Of a DNA stretch of 29,701 bases, positions 1-8,063 are shown in pieces; position 1 is the first letter of the stretch; every line of letters begins with the position of its first letter. Both the position numbers and the translations under genes were made by a program. The stretch is taken from assembly GCA_938008555.1 (NCBI GenBank), contig CALLKE010000032.1, positions 1 through 29,701 on the forward strand, read 5' to 3'. The stretch comes from an uncultured Pedobacter sp. Its GTDB lineage: Bacteria > Bacteroidota > Bacteroidia > Sphingobacteriales > Sphingobacteriaceae. The notes under the pieces were generated by a model. It made no database searches and was not told where the DNA came from. It saw nothing but the letters and a program-made list of their open reading frames with translations.

Positions 1-95
1 CATACTATTATGTGGTAAAATTTATAGATAAGACTAAGGATCCGAATAATACAAATCAAGAATACTACTACGGCTATTTCCAGCTGAAGCATTGA
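1..95 (+). CDS. 3' end of an unidentified gene (partial)
   Basis: A reading frame is open from the left edge (codons start at base 3) to a TGA at 93-95 and gives 30 residues ending in YYYGYFQLKH. It is rich in Tyr, Lys and Asn, like many Bacteroidota C-termini, and converges on the NUDIX gene, a normal place for a gene end. The other two forward frames stop early. The start lies outside the window and no family can be named. A chance open frame of this length is possible, so confidence is low. Confidence 0.4.
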   Translation, partial: YYYVVKFIDKTKDPNNTNQEYYYGYFQLKH

Positions 96-134
96 TCTGG
101 TTCTTGAATTATTATAATGAGCGGCTCTGTGGTT

Positions 135-692
135 TTATATTTTGCCTTCCATTATTAGAATCTTTAGCTTAAGTATGGCTGCAACACTCATAGAGTCTGT
201 AATTTGATTAGATATGACCATGTGATAAGCTTGTTCGAAAGGTATTTTTCGAGTCTGCAGCTGTTCGGTTTCTTCAGGTTCGGTATTGCCATAGGATAAA
301 TCTGTAGCAAGATAAATGATACCTAATTCATCACTTACTGAATTGGAAAGATGCATTCGTTGTAGTTCTATCCAGTTTTGAGCACGAATTCCAGTTTCTT
401 CTAATAATTCACGTTTGGCCGATTCTAGTGGATTTGTATCTAGTGGGCTTCCTCCTTCTGGGATTTCCCAACTGTATTGTTTTAGTGAAAAGCGATACTG
501 GCCAACTAGCCAAATGTTTCTGAATTCGTCTAAAGCTAATATGCCAGTAGCTATGTTTTTGAAGTGCACACTGCCATAAATGCCTCTTCCTCCATTTGGG
601 TTGATGACTTGATGTTCAGTTAGACTGATCCATGGATTATCATAAATCTCTTGGCTAGAAAGTGTTTGCCATGGATTGTTGGTGGTATTCAT
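135..692 (-). CDS. NUDIX hydrolase (ADP-ribose pyrophosphatase-like)
   Basis: A 185-residue cytosolic protein of the NUDIX family, which hydrolyses nucleoside diphosphates linked to another group; similarity to ADP-ribose/sugar-nucleotide pyrophosphatases is my best guess. The Nudix box is visible: WEIPEGG (residues 75-81) leads to the metal-binding helix RELLEETGI (94-102), with the catalytic Glu residues in place. The spacing between the Gly pair and the helix is one residue shorter than the canonical GX5EX7REUXEEXGU pattern and the first Glu of that pattern is not obvious, a common variation. The ATG at 692 is followed directly by a plausible N-terminus. It lies 29 bases downstream of the beta-lactamase-fold gene on the same strand and probably shares its transcript. 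The substrate cannot be read from sequence. Confidence 0.85.
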   Translation of the reverse strand: MNTTNNPWQTLSSQEIYDNPWISLTEHQVINPNGGRGIYGSVHFKNIATGILALDEFRNIWLVGQYRFSLKQYSWEIPEGGSPLDTNPLESAKRELLEETGIRAQNWIELQRMHLSNSVSDELGIIYLATDLSYGNTEPEETEQLQTRKIPFEQAYHMVISNQITDSMSVAAILKLKILIMEGKI

Positions 693-721
693 GTTTTTGG
701 TAGGGTAATTGTATTGAACTA

Positions 722-1939
722 CTAATCCTCGTCAGCTTCTTTTTGATGAGAAGGTGCAATCTGTCCATTGGCTAGATAAGCTCCTTTTCGCACGATAGGC
801 ATACCCACTATTTTGTATAGGCCATCTAATTTTAAAAGACTTCCATTCGTTAAATTACTTAACAGGACAACGGTAATATCATTATTTAGATCGCGTAAGT
901 AAATGTGCTTAAATCCGTGCCACCAACCCGTGTGATAAACGATTCTTGCTCCTTCACCAGAGAATGTACGCCAGCCATATCCATAGCCAAAATGACCTCT
1001 TATTAGCTCGTTGTGGCTAGTATAAGCAGAGTCTAAGGTAGATTGTTTTAATAGTCTCCCTTTTCGCATACACTGATCAAACAGGTAAAGATCTTGTACG
1101 GTGCTATAAATTCCTTTGTCTCCAATAGGGCCATCTAAAAAGTTTTGAGCTACAGATCTTTTCCAAACACGATCATGTCCAATCACATCTACAGGTATTT
1201 TAGCATAATCTACTTTAGAATATACATGTGTATTATCCATTTCACAGGGTTTGAAGATACGTTCCTCCATAAACTTATAGTAGGGTTCTCCTGTTACTTT
1301 TTCAATAATAGCACCCAGAATCATATAGTTTGAGTTGTTATAGTGGAAGTGTTTGTTTGGTTTGGAGTACGGTGCTGGTTTGTATTGTGAAATCAAGTTT
1401 ATGACATCCATGTTTGTCATCCCTTCGCGTTTTTTCTTCCAAACAGTGTCTGTGAAATAAACATAATTCATTAGGCCAGAGCGGTGAGTGAGCAACAGGC
1501 GGATAGTGATTCCATCATAAGGAAAATTGGGAAAAAAGTCTTTTACATTCTGATCGAGCCGTAATTTGCCCTCCTCCATTAACATTAAAATAGCTGTGGC
1601 TGTAAACGGTTTAGATACAGATGCAAGCTCAAACATAGAGCCTATTTTTAGGCTATCTCGGTGCAGATAATCTGCCCATCCAAAAGTATTCTGATAAATA
1701 ATCTTTCCATTTTTTGCAACTAAAATATTTCCATTAAAAGCATACTTGCGATGTAGCTGATTCATAAACTCATCAATGCGTTTATCAGCTTTTTGCGGAT
1801 CGTAATTTAATATGGACCGATCAACGATTTGATTTGTGGTGGATATGATTTTTTTTTGCTGTGTGCCAGAAGAAATGCAAGATGTTGAGAAAATACAGAT
1901 TACTAAGACTAGCGATAAACGACGTGAGTAGTGGGCCAT
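722..1939 (-). CDS. Serine beta-lactamase-fold lipoprotein (class C / esterase-like hydrolase)
   Basis: A 405-residue exported serine hydrolase of the beta-lactamase/penicillin-binding-protein fold (PF00144 type). A hydrophobic signal (residues 8-20) ends in the lipobox STSC, so Cys21 should be lipidated. The active-site motifs are complete: SVSK (107-110) gives the Ser/Lys pair, YNN (200-202) the Tyr motif, and HTG (336-338) the third element. Members include class C beta-lactamases, D-aminopeptidases and esterases. The presence of HTG rather than KTG and the lipoprotein form argue for an esterase or peptidase-like enzyme rather than a resistance enzyme, which is inference. It is first in a likely two-gene unit with the NUDIX gene. 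A perfect 56-bp palindrome begins 44 bases upstream of its ATG. Confidence 0.88.
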   Translation of the reverse strand: MAHYSRRLSLVLVICIFSTSCISSGTQQKKIISTTNQIVDRSILNYDPQKADKRIDEFMNQLHRKYAFNGNILVAKNGKIIYQNTFGWADYLHRDSLKIGSMFELASVSKPFTATAILMLMEEGKLRLDQNVKDFFPNFPYDGITIRLLLTHRSGLMNYVYFTDTVWKKKREGMTNMDVINLISQYKPAPYSKPNKHFHYNNSNYMILGAIIEKVTGEPYYKFMEERIFKPCEMDNTHVYSKVDYAKIPVDVIGHDRVWKRSVAQNFLDGPIGDKGIYSTVQDLYLFDQCMRKGRLLKQSTLDSAYTSHNELIRGHFGYGYGWRTFSGEGARIVYHTGWWHGFKHIYLRDLNNDITVVLLSNLTNGSLLKLDGLYKIVGMPIVRKGAYLANGQIAPSHQKEADED

Positions 1940-1983
1940 TGATTATAAAAAATGCATTGAGTAATTATCATTTTTAAAGGTGC

Positions 1984-2039
1984 TATCCTGTTGTATCATT
2001 AAACTATCATCGATGATAGTTTAATGATACAACAGGATA
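1984..2039. repeat. Perfect 56-bp palindrome, no spacer
   Basis: Two 28-base arms meet without a loop at ATCGAT; every position pairs. The sequence starts TATCCTG and ends CAGGATA. It lies between the end of argS (2136) and the start of the beta-lactamase-fold gene (1939). No T-run follows on the argS sense strand, so it is not a textbook intrinsic terminator, though an RNA copy would fold into a very long hairpin. It may end argS transcription or protect the mRNA 3' end. Confidence 0.9.
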
Positions 2040-2135
2040 CTAGGAACATAGCTTCCGAAGTTAGTAAAATATTAGCCTGCTGGTGAAGATCTTATTAATT
2101 ATGTACAAGTAGACTTATTCTTGTCTCATTGTCTC

Positions 2136-3911
2136 TTACATTTTATTGGGTACAAGAATACCTAGCAATTGCATTCCCTTTTTAATAACGGAAGCAGTAC
2201 CTGCAGATAGATGGAGTCTAAATTGTTTGACACTTGTGTCTTCCGCTTTCAAAATTGGTTCTTCATGATAGAATTTATTATAAAGCTTGGCTAACTCAAA
2301 TATGTAGTTGGCAATATGTGCAGGGCTGTGCTCTTTTGCAGATGCTTCAATAATAGTGGGATACTTTATCAAAGTCACCAAAAGATCACGTTCAACAGCT
2401 GTCAGACTAGTTGAATGATTCGCATCATGCTGAACATAGTGGGCCTTGGTTAAGATAGAATTGATGCGTGCGTAGGTATATTGAATAAATGGCCCCGTAT
2501 TGCCTTGAAAGTCGATCGATTCGTTCGGGTCAAACAAGAGGCGTTTTTTAGGCTCTACTTTGAGCAAGAAATACTTGAGTGCACCTAATCCAATCATTCG
2601 GTATAACTCTTGTTTTTCTTCTTCAGAAAACCCATCGATCTTGCCTAATTCCTCGGTGCGTTTACAGGCAGTAGTAATCATCTCGTCGATCAAATCATCG
2701 GCATCTACCACTGTACCTTCACGTGATTTCATTTTACCTGAAGGTAAATCAACCATACCATAGGATAGATGATACAGGCCGTTTGCCCAAGTTTTGCCTA
2801 GCTTTTTAAGAATCAGGAATAATACTTTGAAATGATAATCTTGCTCATTGCCGACCACATAAATGGATTGGTCCATTTGATAGTCGTTGTATTTTAATTG
2901 GGCAGTTCCCAAATCTTGGGTAATGTATACGGAGGTGCCGTCAGCACGAAGAACCAGTTTTTCGTCTAGCCCATCTGCTGTCAAATCAATCCAGACGGAG
3001 CCATCTGATTTTTTAAAAAATACACCTTTCGTTAAGCCTTCTTCAATAATGTCTTTTCCTAATAAATAAGTATCCGACTCGTAATAATATTTTTCAAAAT
3101 CAACGCCAAGTTTTTTATAGGTCTTATCAAAACCGGCGTATACCCAGCTATTCATTTTTTTCCATAAGGTGATTACTTGCTCATCTCCTGCCTCCCATTG
3201 AAGTAAGAGTTCTTGTGCCTGACGAATGAGGGGAGCATTTTTTTTAGCTTCTTCTTCTGTTTGGCCAGCGTTTTGAAGTTCCTCAATTTGCTTTTTGTAT
3301 TCTTTATCAAAGATGACATAGTATTTGCCAACCAAATGATCACCTTTTAATCCACTGCTTTCAGGGGTCTCATTGTTTCCAAATAAAGTCCAGGCGAGCA
3401 TCGATTTACAGATATGTATCCCCCGATCATTGATGAGGTTGACTTTGATGACCTCATATCCGTAGGCAGTTAGAATTTGTGCAACAGCATAACCTAATAG
3501 ATTATTACGTACATGTCCTAAGTGTAGGGGTTTGTTTGTATTGGGTGATGAGTATTCTACCATCACTTTTTGCCCATTGGGCTTAAATTGACCGTAGTCT
3601 GATTTTAAAATATGTTGCTGAAGTTGTTTGATCCAGTAGGTGTCATTAATCGAAAGATTTAAAAAACCTTTGATCACATTAAAGCTGGCGATCTCTTTGA
3701 CTTGTTTTTTTAAATATTCTCCTAGTTCAGTTCCAGTTTGTTCGGGCGACTTTTTTGATAAACGAATGACCGGAAATGTAACCAACGTGATTTGACCTTC
3801 AAATTCTTTGCGTGTTTCCTGTAAAACGATTTGTTCGAGTGGTAAATCTATCTTATATAAAGCAGTTATGGCTTTTTGAGTAGCTAATTGGATGGTATAT
3901 TCTAGAGTCAT
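2136..3911 (-). CDS. argS: Arginyl-tRNA synthetase
   Basis: Class I aminoacyl-tRNA synthetase charging tRNA-Arg in the cytosol, 591 residues from the chosen start, a normal length. The HIGH-type signature is HLGH (130-133), preceded by the family-typical SSPNTNKP; the KMSKS-type loop is KMKSR (393-397). The N-terminal Arg-tRNA-synthetase additional domain (about residues 1-95) and the C-terminal anticodon-binding helical domain (about 460-591, ending LLGILVPNKM) are present. The frame stays open upstream to a TTG at 3935, but that lies inside the hairpin behind the arginase gene and would add eight atypical residues. The ATG at 3911, giving MTLEYTIQLA, is the better start. It follows the arginase gene by 40 bases. 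Confidence 0.97.
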   Translation of the reverse strand: MTLEYTIQLATQKAITALYKIDLPLEQIVLQETRKEFEGQITLVTFPVIRLSKKSPEQTGTELGEYLKKQVKEIASFNVIKGFLNLSINDTYWIKQLQQHILKSDYGQFKPNGQKVMVEYSSPNTNKPLHLGHVRNNLLGYAVAQILTAYGYEVIKVNLINDRGIHICKSMLAWTLFGNNETPESSGLKGDHLVGKYYVIFDKEYKKQIEELQNAGQTEEEAKKNAPLIRQAQELLLQWEAGDEQVITLWKKMNSWVYAGFDKTYKKLGVDFEKYYYESDTYLLGKDIIEEGLTKGVFFKKSDGSVWIDLTADGLDEKLVLRADGTSVYITQDLGTAQLKYNDYQMDQSIYVVGNEQDYHFKVLFLILKKLGKTWANGLYHLSYGMVDLPSGKMKSREGTVVDADDLIDEMITTACKRTEELGKIDGFSEEEKQELYRMIGLGALKYFLLKVEPKKRLLFDPNESIDFQGNTGPFIQYTYARINSILTKAHYVQHDANHSTSLTAVERDLLVTLIKYPTIIEASAKEHSPAHIANYIFELAKLYNKFYHEEPILKAEDTSVKQFRLHLSAGTASVIKKGMQLLGILVPNKM

Positions 3912-3927
3912 AATTGGAGTATAGTTT

Positions 3928-3951
3928 AGCCTCAACCAGAGCGTTGAGGCT
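3928..3951 (-). terminator. Hairpin directly behind the arginase stop codon
   Basis: Arms AGCCTCAA (3928-3935) and TTGAGGCT (3944-3951) pair over 8 bp around an 8-base loop. The hairpin abuts the arginase TAA (3952-3954) and ends 16 bases before the argS ATG. There is no downstream T-run, so it may attenuate or process the transcript between arginase and argS rather than stop it completely. Confidence 0.5.
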
Positions 3952-4899
3952 TTAATCGTTAGTTAGCGAGTTAGTTGCCCTAACTAGTATTTCAAAGGCG
4001 TTTTCGGCCATTAAATTTTCTTTGTCGAGAGTTGGATTTACTTCTACTATCTCAAAGCAACAAACTTTGTCACTAGTCATTAAGCGTGCGACTAGGTTAC
4101 CGGCTTCGCGTTCAGTAATTCCGTTAGCTGTGGGAGTACCAGTGCCTTTTGAAATAGAGGCATCCATCGAGTCCACATCGAATGATACGTAAACGATGTC
4201 ACAGTGATCAAGGTGCTGAAGTGCGTCAATAGCTACTCGTTCGACCCCTCGTTTTCGAATCTCGCTAGTGGTGAAGTTTTTAACATTATGTTTTTTTAGC
4301 AAATAATCCTCGGGTGATTCCATGTCACGTAAAGCCACATAAACAAGGTCTTTGTATGTGACTTTTGGGGCAATATTGGACACATTTTTTAGCTGATACC
4401 AGTAATTAATTGTTTCTTGATCAGGTTTGTTGATCTTACAATCAATATTGTCTTCATCTAGCACAATGGCCAAAGGCATTCCGTGCATATTGCCAGAAGG
4501 CGTAGTATAAGGCGAGTGGATATCAGCATGTGCGTCTATCCAAATTACACCTAGTTTGGATTTTGGAAAGGCTTTTTTGATTCCTGAAATAGTACCTGCT
4601 GCATTGCTATGATCACCTGACAGAAGAATTGGAAATTCATTGTTTTTCAATGTTTTTGATACTTCTTCTGCAACACGTTCTACCATAGTAAGTACACCAG
4701 ATATTCGTTTAGCGCATGGGTTGCCCATCGATTCGAGCAATAGGTGGTTTTCATTCGGGATCTCAACACTTTTATGCATTTTGAAATACCTACTTCCAAA
4801 ATCAAGTGCTGCTATTTTGATAGCATCCACACCTAAACTTGCGCCGCGGGTTCCTGCCCCAATTTCTGATTTAACCTCAATAATTTTTAATTCACGCAT
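3952..4899 (-). CDS. Arginase-family ureohydrolase
   Basis: A 315-residue binuclear manganese hydrolase of the arginase/agmatinase superfamily. Metal ligands are visible: GDHS (His97), DAHAD (Asp122, His124, Asp126) and DVD (Asp241, Asp243); the GDHSNAAGT and FDVDSMDAS contexts are classical. The enzyme splits a guanidino group to release urea. Arginase (arginine to ornithine) is the more likely identity from the N-terminus (EVKSEIGAGTRGAS), but the divergent neighbour is arginine decarboxylase, which makes agmatine, so an agmatinase role is a real alternative. The ATG at 4899 is used; an ATG slightly upstream is out of frame. Its 3' end is followed by a hairpin and then argS. Confidence 0.9.
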   Translation of the reverse strand: MRELKIIEVKSEIGAGTRGASLGVDAIKIAALDFGSRYFKMHKSVEIPNENHLLLESMGNPCAKRISGVLTMVERVAEEVSKTLKNNEFPILLSGDHSNAAGTISGIKKAFPKSKLGVIWIDAHADIHSPYTTPSGNMHGMPLAIVLDEDNIDCKINKPDQETINYWYQLKNVSNIAPKVTYKDLVYVALRDMESPEDYLLKKHNVKNFTTSEIRKRGVERVAIDALQHLDHCDIVYVSFDVDSMDASISKGTGTPTANGITEREAGNLVARLMTSDKVCCFEIVEVNPTLDKENLMAENAFEILVRATNSLTND

Positions 4900-4980
4900 A
4901 GGAGGCCCATGAATTGATGCAAAATTTTTGTTCTTATATGCAATGTGATTTTACACAAATAAAACAGTAGCAGCTTTTTT

Positions 4981-4988
4981 TATCTTTG
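4981..4988 (+). promoter_or_regulatory. Bacteroidota -7 box (TATCTTTG) for the arginine decarboxylase gene
   Basis: TATCTTTG matches the TAnnTTTG element of the Bacteroidota primary sigma factor and lies 25 bases before the ATG at 5014. No clear -33 TTTG was found. Placement in the intergenic region in the right orientation supports it. Confidence 0.55.
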
Positions 4989-5013
4989 TCTAGGATTACA
5001 AAATTATAAAAAA

Positions 5014-6402
5014 ATGCAGAGTTACGCGGAGTTTCTTGATTTAAGTGTCGGCTTCCCACAAGAAGGTTTTGACGTGATTGATGATGAACTATACTTTCAT
5101 GATTTGAATCTGATGGAGATGATCGAAACGTATGGAACACCCCTTCGGTTTACATATTTACCGATCATTAGCAAGAAGATTCAACAGGCAAAATTGTTGT
5201 TTCAAACAGCAATTATTCGGAACAATTATCGTGGTAGCTACAAGTACTGCTATTGTACGAAAAGCTCACATTTTAGGCATATCGTTGAAGAAGCTTTGCG
5301 TAACGATATACACTTAGAAACATCCTCTGCATTTGATATGCCCATGGTGGATGCGCTAGAGAAAAAGGGGGCGCTATCAAAAGAGACTACCGTAATTTGC
5401 AATGGGTTTAAAACCTTTCAGTACAAGCAATATATTATCGATATGTTGCATGATGGGTTCAAAAATATTATTCCCGTACTGGATAATAAGGAAGAATTTA
5501 ACCTGTATGATGATGAGCTCGATATCGAATGTAATTTAGGTATCCGCATTGCTGCAGAAGAGCAACCCGATTCGCAATTCTACACCTCTCGTTTAGGGAT
5601 TCGGATAGAGGATGTGATCGATTTTTATAATCATAAAATTGCTCAGAATCCCAACTTCAAAGTGAAGCTTCTCCATTTCTTCATTAACTCAGGAATTTCG
5701 GATACGCCTTATTACTGGAACGAGCTCGAAAAATATGTGACACTGTATTGTAAATTCAAAAAAATCAATCCAGACCTAGATACGCTCGATATCGGAGGAG
5801 GAATGCCGTTCAAAGATTCTCTGGTATTTGATTTCGATTACGAATACATGGTGAATGAAATTGTCAAACGAATCAAAGAAATCTGTGCTGAAAATGAGGT
5901 GATGGAACCTGATATCATCACTGAATTTGGCAAATACACAGTTGCTGAAGCCTCAGGTATTTTGTACAAGGTTTTGGGGCGGAAACAACAAAATGACCGT
6001 GAGAAGTGGTTGATGCTAGATGGATCATTCATTACCAATCTACCTGATGTTTGGGCCTTAAATCAGAAATATATCCTTGCACCTGTCAACAACTGGGATG
6101 CAGAGTATGAGCGTGTTAATTTAGGGGGTATTACGTGCGATGGTCAGGATTATTACAATCAGGAAGCACATATGAACAATGTGTTTATGCCGAAGACACG
6201 AAAAGTGCAATACTTAGGTTTCTTTCATACAGGTGCTTATCAAGAAGTATTAAGTGGATATGGCGGAATACATCATTGCCTGTTGCCTTCTCCTAAGCAA
6301 ATCATTATTCGTCGCAATCGTGATGAGACATTCAATTTTGAAGTTTTTGGAGAAGAGCAGAACAGTAAGCAAGTACTTAAAATTTTGGGTTATACTTCTT
6401 AG
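5014..6402 (+). CDS. speA: Arginine decarboxylase (short, alanine-racemase-fold type)
   Basis: A 462-residue PLP-dependent decarboxylase of the alanine-racemase fold (fold III), matching the short arginine decarboxylases of Bacteroidota rather than the longer enterobacterial SpeA. The likely Schiff-base lysine is Lys83 in YCYCTKSSHF. The phosphate-binding glycine loop appears as DIGGGMPF near residue 258, and the late active-site motif GLTCD-like GGITCDGQD is present, followed by FFHTGAYQ. It converts arginine to agmatine, the first step of one polyamine route. It is divergent from the arginase-family gene with 114 bases between starts, so both could compete for arginine or, if the neighbour is an agmatinase, act in sequence. 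The gene symbol is by function; ornithine decarboxylase-like specificity is less likely. Confidence 0.85.
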   Translation: MQSYAEFLDLSVGFPQEGFDVIDDELYFHDLNLMEMIETYGTPLRFTYLPIISKKIQQAKLLFQTAIIRNNYRGSYKYCYCTKSSHFRHIVEEALRNDIHLETSSAFDMPMVDALEKKGALSKETTVICNGFKTFQYKQYIIDMLHDGFKNIIPVLDNKEEFNLYDDELDIECNLGIRIAAEEQPDSQFYTSRLGIRIEDVIDFYNHKIAQNPNFKVKLLHFFINSGISDTPYYWNELEKYVTLYCKFKKINPDLDTLDIGGGMPFKDSLVFDFDYEYMVNEIVKRIKEICAENEVMEPDIITEFGKYTVAEASGILYKVLGRKQQNDREKWLMLDGSFITNLPDVWALNQKYILAPVNNWDAEYERVNLGGITCDGQDYYNQEAHMNNVFMPKTRKVQYLGFFHTGAYQEVLSGYGGIHHCLLPSPKQIIIRRNRDETFNFEVFGEEQNSKQVLKILGYTS

Positions 6403-6415
6403 ACAGCGCAAGTAT

Positions 6416-6455
6416 GTGATTTGTAGGATTTATAAATCAGAATGCTACAAATCAC
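6416..6455. terminator. Bidirectional hairpin between convergent genes
   Basis: Arms GTGATTTGTAG (6416-6426) and CTACAAATCAC (6445-6455) pair perfectly over 11 bp. The loop itself contains a 12-bp palindrome, GATTTATAAATC (6427-6438). It sits between the stop codons of the decarboxylase gene (+) and the pseudouridine synthase gene (-), so it can serve both strands. Confidence 0.7.
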
Positions 6456-6471
6456 CCTTCAGGTAATACAT

Positions 6472-7200
6472 TTACGCGTGATCGAATTTGTTCAATAGCT
6501 TTAAAAGCGTTTCAAAGTCTTTAGGATAGGGGGCTTCGAAAGTCATTTCGGTATTTTCGTCAATATGAAGCGTAATTTGTTTGGCATGCAAAGCAAATCG
6601 TTTCATAATGGGTAATTCCTCTTGGTCTTTGCCAATGCGATATCCTCTTTTGATCTCTGATAAAAATATAGGCTCTCCTCCATACATCTCATCACCAGCG
6701 ATACAAGCGTGTTGGGAGGCTAAATGTATCCTGATTTGATGCATCCGTCCGGTGACTGGCATACACTCAACCAATGTGTAATGCTTAAAATACTGGATAG
6801 AATTGAAAATAGTTTTTGCAGCTTTCCCACGCTGCTTGCTAATTGCAACATTTTTATTGCCCAAATTTAGTATGGGCAGATCGACGTGTAGATTTTCGAA
6901 AACATGAGTCCCATTGATGACCGCATGGTATACCTTTTTAACTTCCCGATGCTCAAATTGCATGGATACAAATCGATATGTTTCTGGGTTTTTGGCAATG
7001 ATGAGCACTCCAGAGGTTTCTCGGTCAAGTCGATGGCAGATTTGTGCATCAGGGCTATACTGCTTTGCCAACCTCAGCATATTTGGACTACCTCCGTCTC
7101 GATCGTCCAAAGAGCTGAGAAATGGGGGTTTATTTACTACAAGGATATTCTCATTTTCAAAAAGAATACAGTCTTCAAATTTTGGAAATTTCACACACAA
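6472..7200 (-). CDS. RluA-family pseudouridine synthase without S4 domain
   Basis: RNA pseudouridine synthase of about 240 residues that isomerises uridines in rRNA or tRNA. The catalytic motif HRLDRETSG (56-64) carries Asp59. The N-terminus goes straight into the catalytic domain (ENILVVNKPP, 18-26), so the S4 RNA-binding domain of RluC/RluD is absent, as in small RluA-like enzymes. The target site cannot be assigned. No ATG exists near the 5' end: the frame begins with TTG at 7200 or GTG at 7194, and an in-frame stop lies just upstream. I keep 7200 but the GTG, giving VKFPKFEDC, is about equally likely. A TACTTTTG box lies at 7216-7223. Confidence 0.9.
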   Translation of the reverse strand: MCVKFPKFEDCILFENENILVVNKPPFLSSLDDRDGGSPNMLRLAKQYSPDAQICHRLDRETSGVLIIAKNPETYRFVSMQFEHREVKKVYHAVINGTHVFENLHVDLPILNLGNKNVAISKQRGKAAKTIFNSIQYFKHYTLVECMPVTGRMHQIRIHLASQHACIAGDEMYGGEPIFLSEIKRGYRIGKDQEELPIMKRFALHAKQITLHIDENTEMTFEAPYPKDFETLLKLLNKFDHA

Positions 7201-7215
7201 TCGTTTAAATCAGCC

Positions 7216-7223
7216 CAAAAGTA
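7216..7223 (-). promoter_or_regulatory. Bacteroidota -7 box (TACTTTTG) for the pseudouridine synthase gene
   Basis: The minus-strand TACTTTTG matches TAnnTTTG, 15 bases before the TTG start at 7200 and 21 before the GTG at 7194. No convincing -33 element was seen. Confidence 0.5.
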
Positions 7224-7339
7224 CGGGTTTTTAGTTTATGAGGGGAGGGTAAATTGGAGCCAGCATTTATGGAGAGTCAGAGACACTCTTATTTTGGTCA
7301 ATCTCTATATAATTATGCAGGTAGTTAGCGGGTGATGGA

Positions 7340-8047
7340 TTATGATTCTTGCTCGTTTGAAGAAGCTTCAAATTTATAGCCTACACCTTTAATTGTTTTG
7401 ATATAGCTTTCTCCCAGTTTTGCACGCAGTTTACGAATATGTACGTCAATTGTACGATGGGTGACAATGACAGCGTTTTCCCAAATGTTTTTTATAATCA
7501 TATCTCTTGTACAAACTTTAGTCGGCTGAGAGGCTAAAAAGTAAAGTAGTTCAAATTCTTTTTTTGTAAGTACTAGCCTTTTGTTATTACGAAAAACTAC
7601 AAATGCTTCGCGATCAATCACGAGATCTGCAATTTGAATCTTGTTGTCTAATGCTTTTTCAGGAGCGGTATTGCGGCGAAGAATAGCATTAATACGGCTT
7701 ACAAGTGCTCGAGGCTTTATTGGCTTGGTGATGTAATCATCGGCACCTACGTTAAACCCCGCAATTTCGGAATGCTCATCATTGCGTGCTGTTAAAAAAA
7801 CAAGGAATGTGCTTTTAAACTCTGGCATGGAGCGGATGGCTCGACAAGTTTCAATTCCATCCATTTTGGGCATCATCATATCTAGAATAATGAGGCTTGG
7901 GAGGACGCGTTTTGCTTCAGTAATTGCTTCTTTGCCATTGCGAGCCGTAAAAATCTGATAGTTTTCTTTGTTGAGATTGTACTCGATCAATTCAAGGATA
8001 TCGGGTTCGTCGTCAACGATCAAGATTTTTTGTTTAGCTGGATCCAT
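7340..8047 (-). CDS. OmpR/PhoB-family response regulator
   Basis: A 235-residue two-component response regulator. The receiver domain (about 5-120) has the acidic pair Asp12/Asp13, the phosphoacceptor Asp56 in LIILDMMMPKMDG, Thr86 and Lys108 (TKP). The C-terminal winged helix (about 140-228) has LTKKEFELLYFLA and VHIRKLRAKLG, ending in KGVGYKF, the classic OmpR DNA-binding signature. It starts 16 bases after the stop of the thioredoxin-like lipoprotein gene and is probably co-transcribed. No histidine kinase is encoded in the window, so the partner lies elsewhere. The regulon is unknown; general PhoB-like regulators of Bacteroidota look similar. Confidence 0.93.
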   Translation of the reverse strand: MDPAKQKILIVDDEPDILELIEYNLNKENYQIFTARNGKEAITEAKRVLPSLIILDMMMPKMDGIETCRAIRSMPEFKSTFLVFLTARNDEHSEIAGFNVGADDYITKPIKPRALVSRINAILRRNTAPEKALDNKIQIADLVIDREAFVVFRNNKRLVLTKKEFELLYFLASQPTKVCTRDMIIKNIWENAVIVTHRTIDVHIRKLRAKLGESYIKTIKGVGYKFEASSNEQES

Positions 8048-8063
8048 ACTAATGGGTGGATTT

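Noticed and set aside
3912..3935. TTG start for argS, adding eight residues.
   Set aside because: It lies inside the post-arginase hairpin and gives an atypical N-terminus; the ATG at 3911 fits the family.
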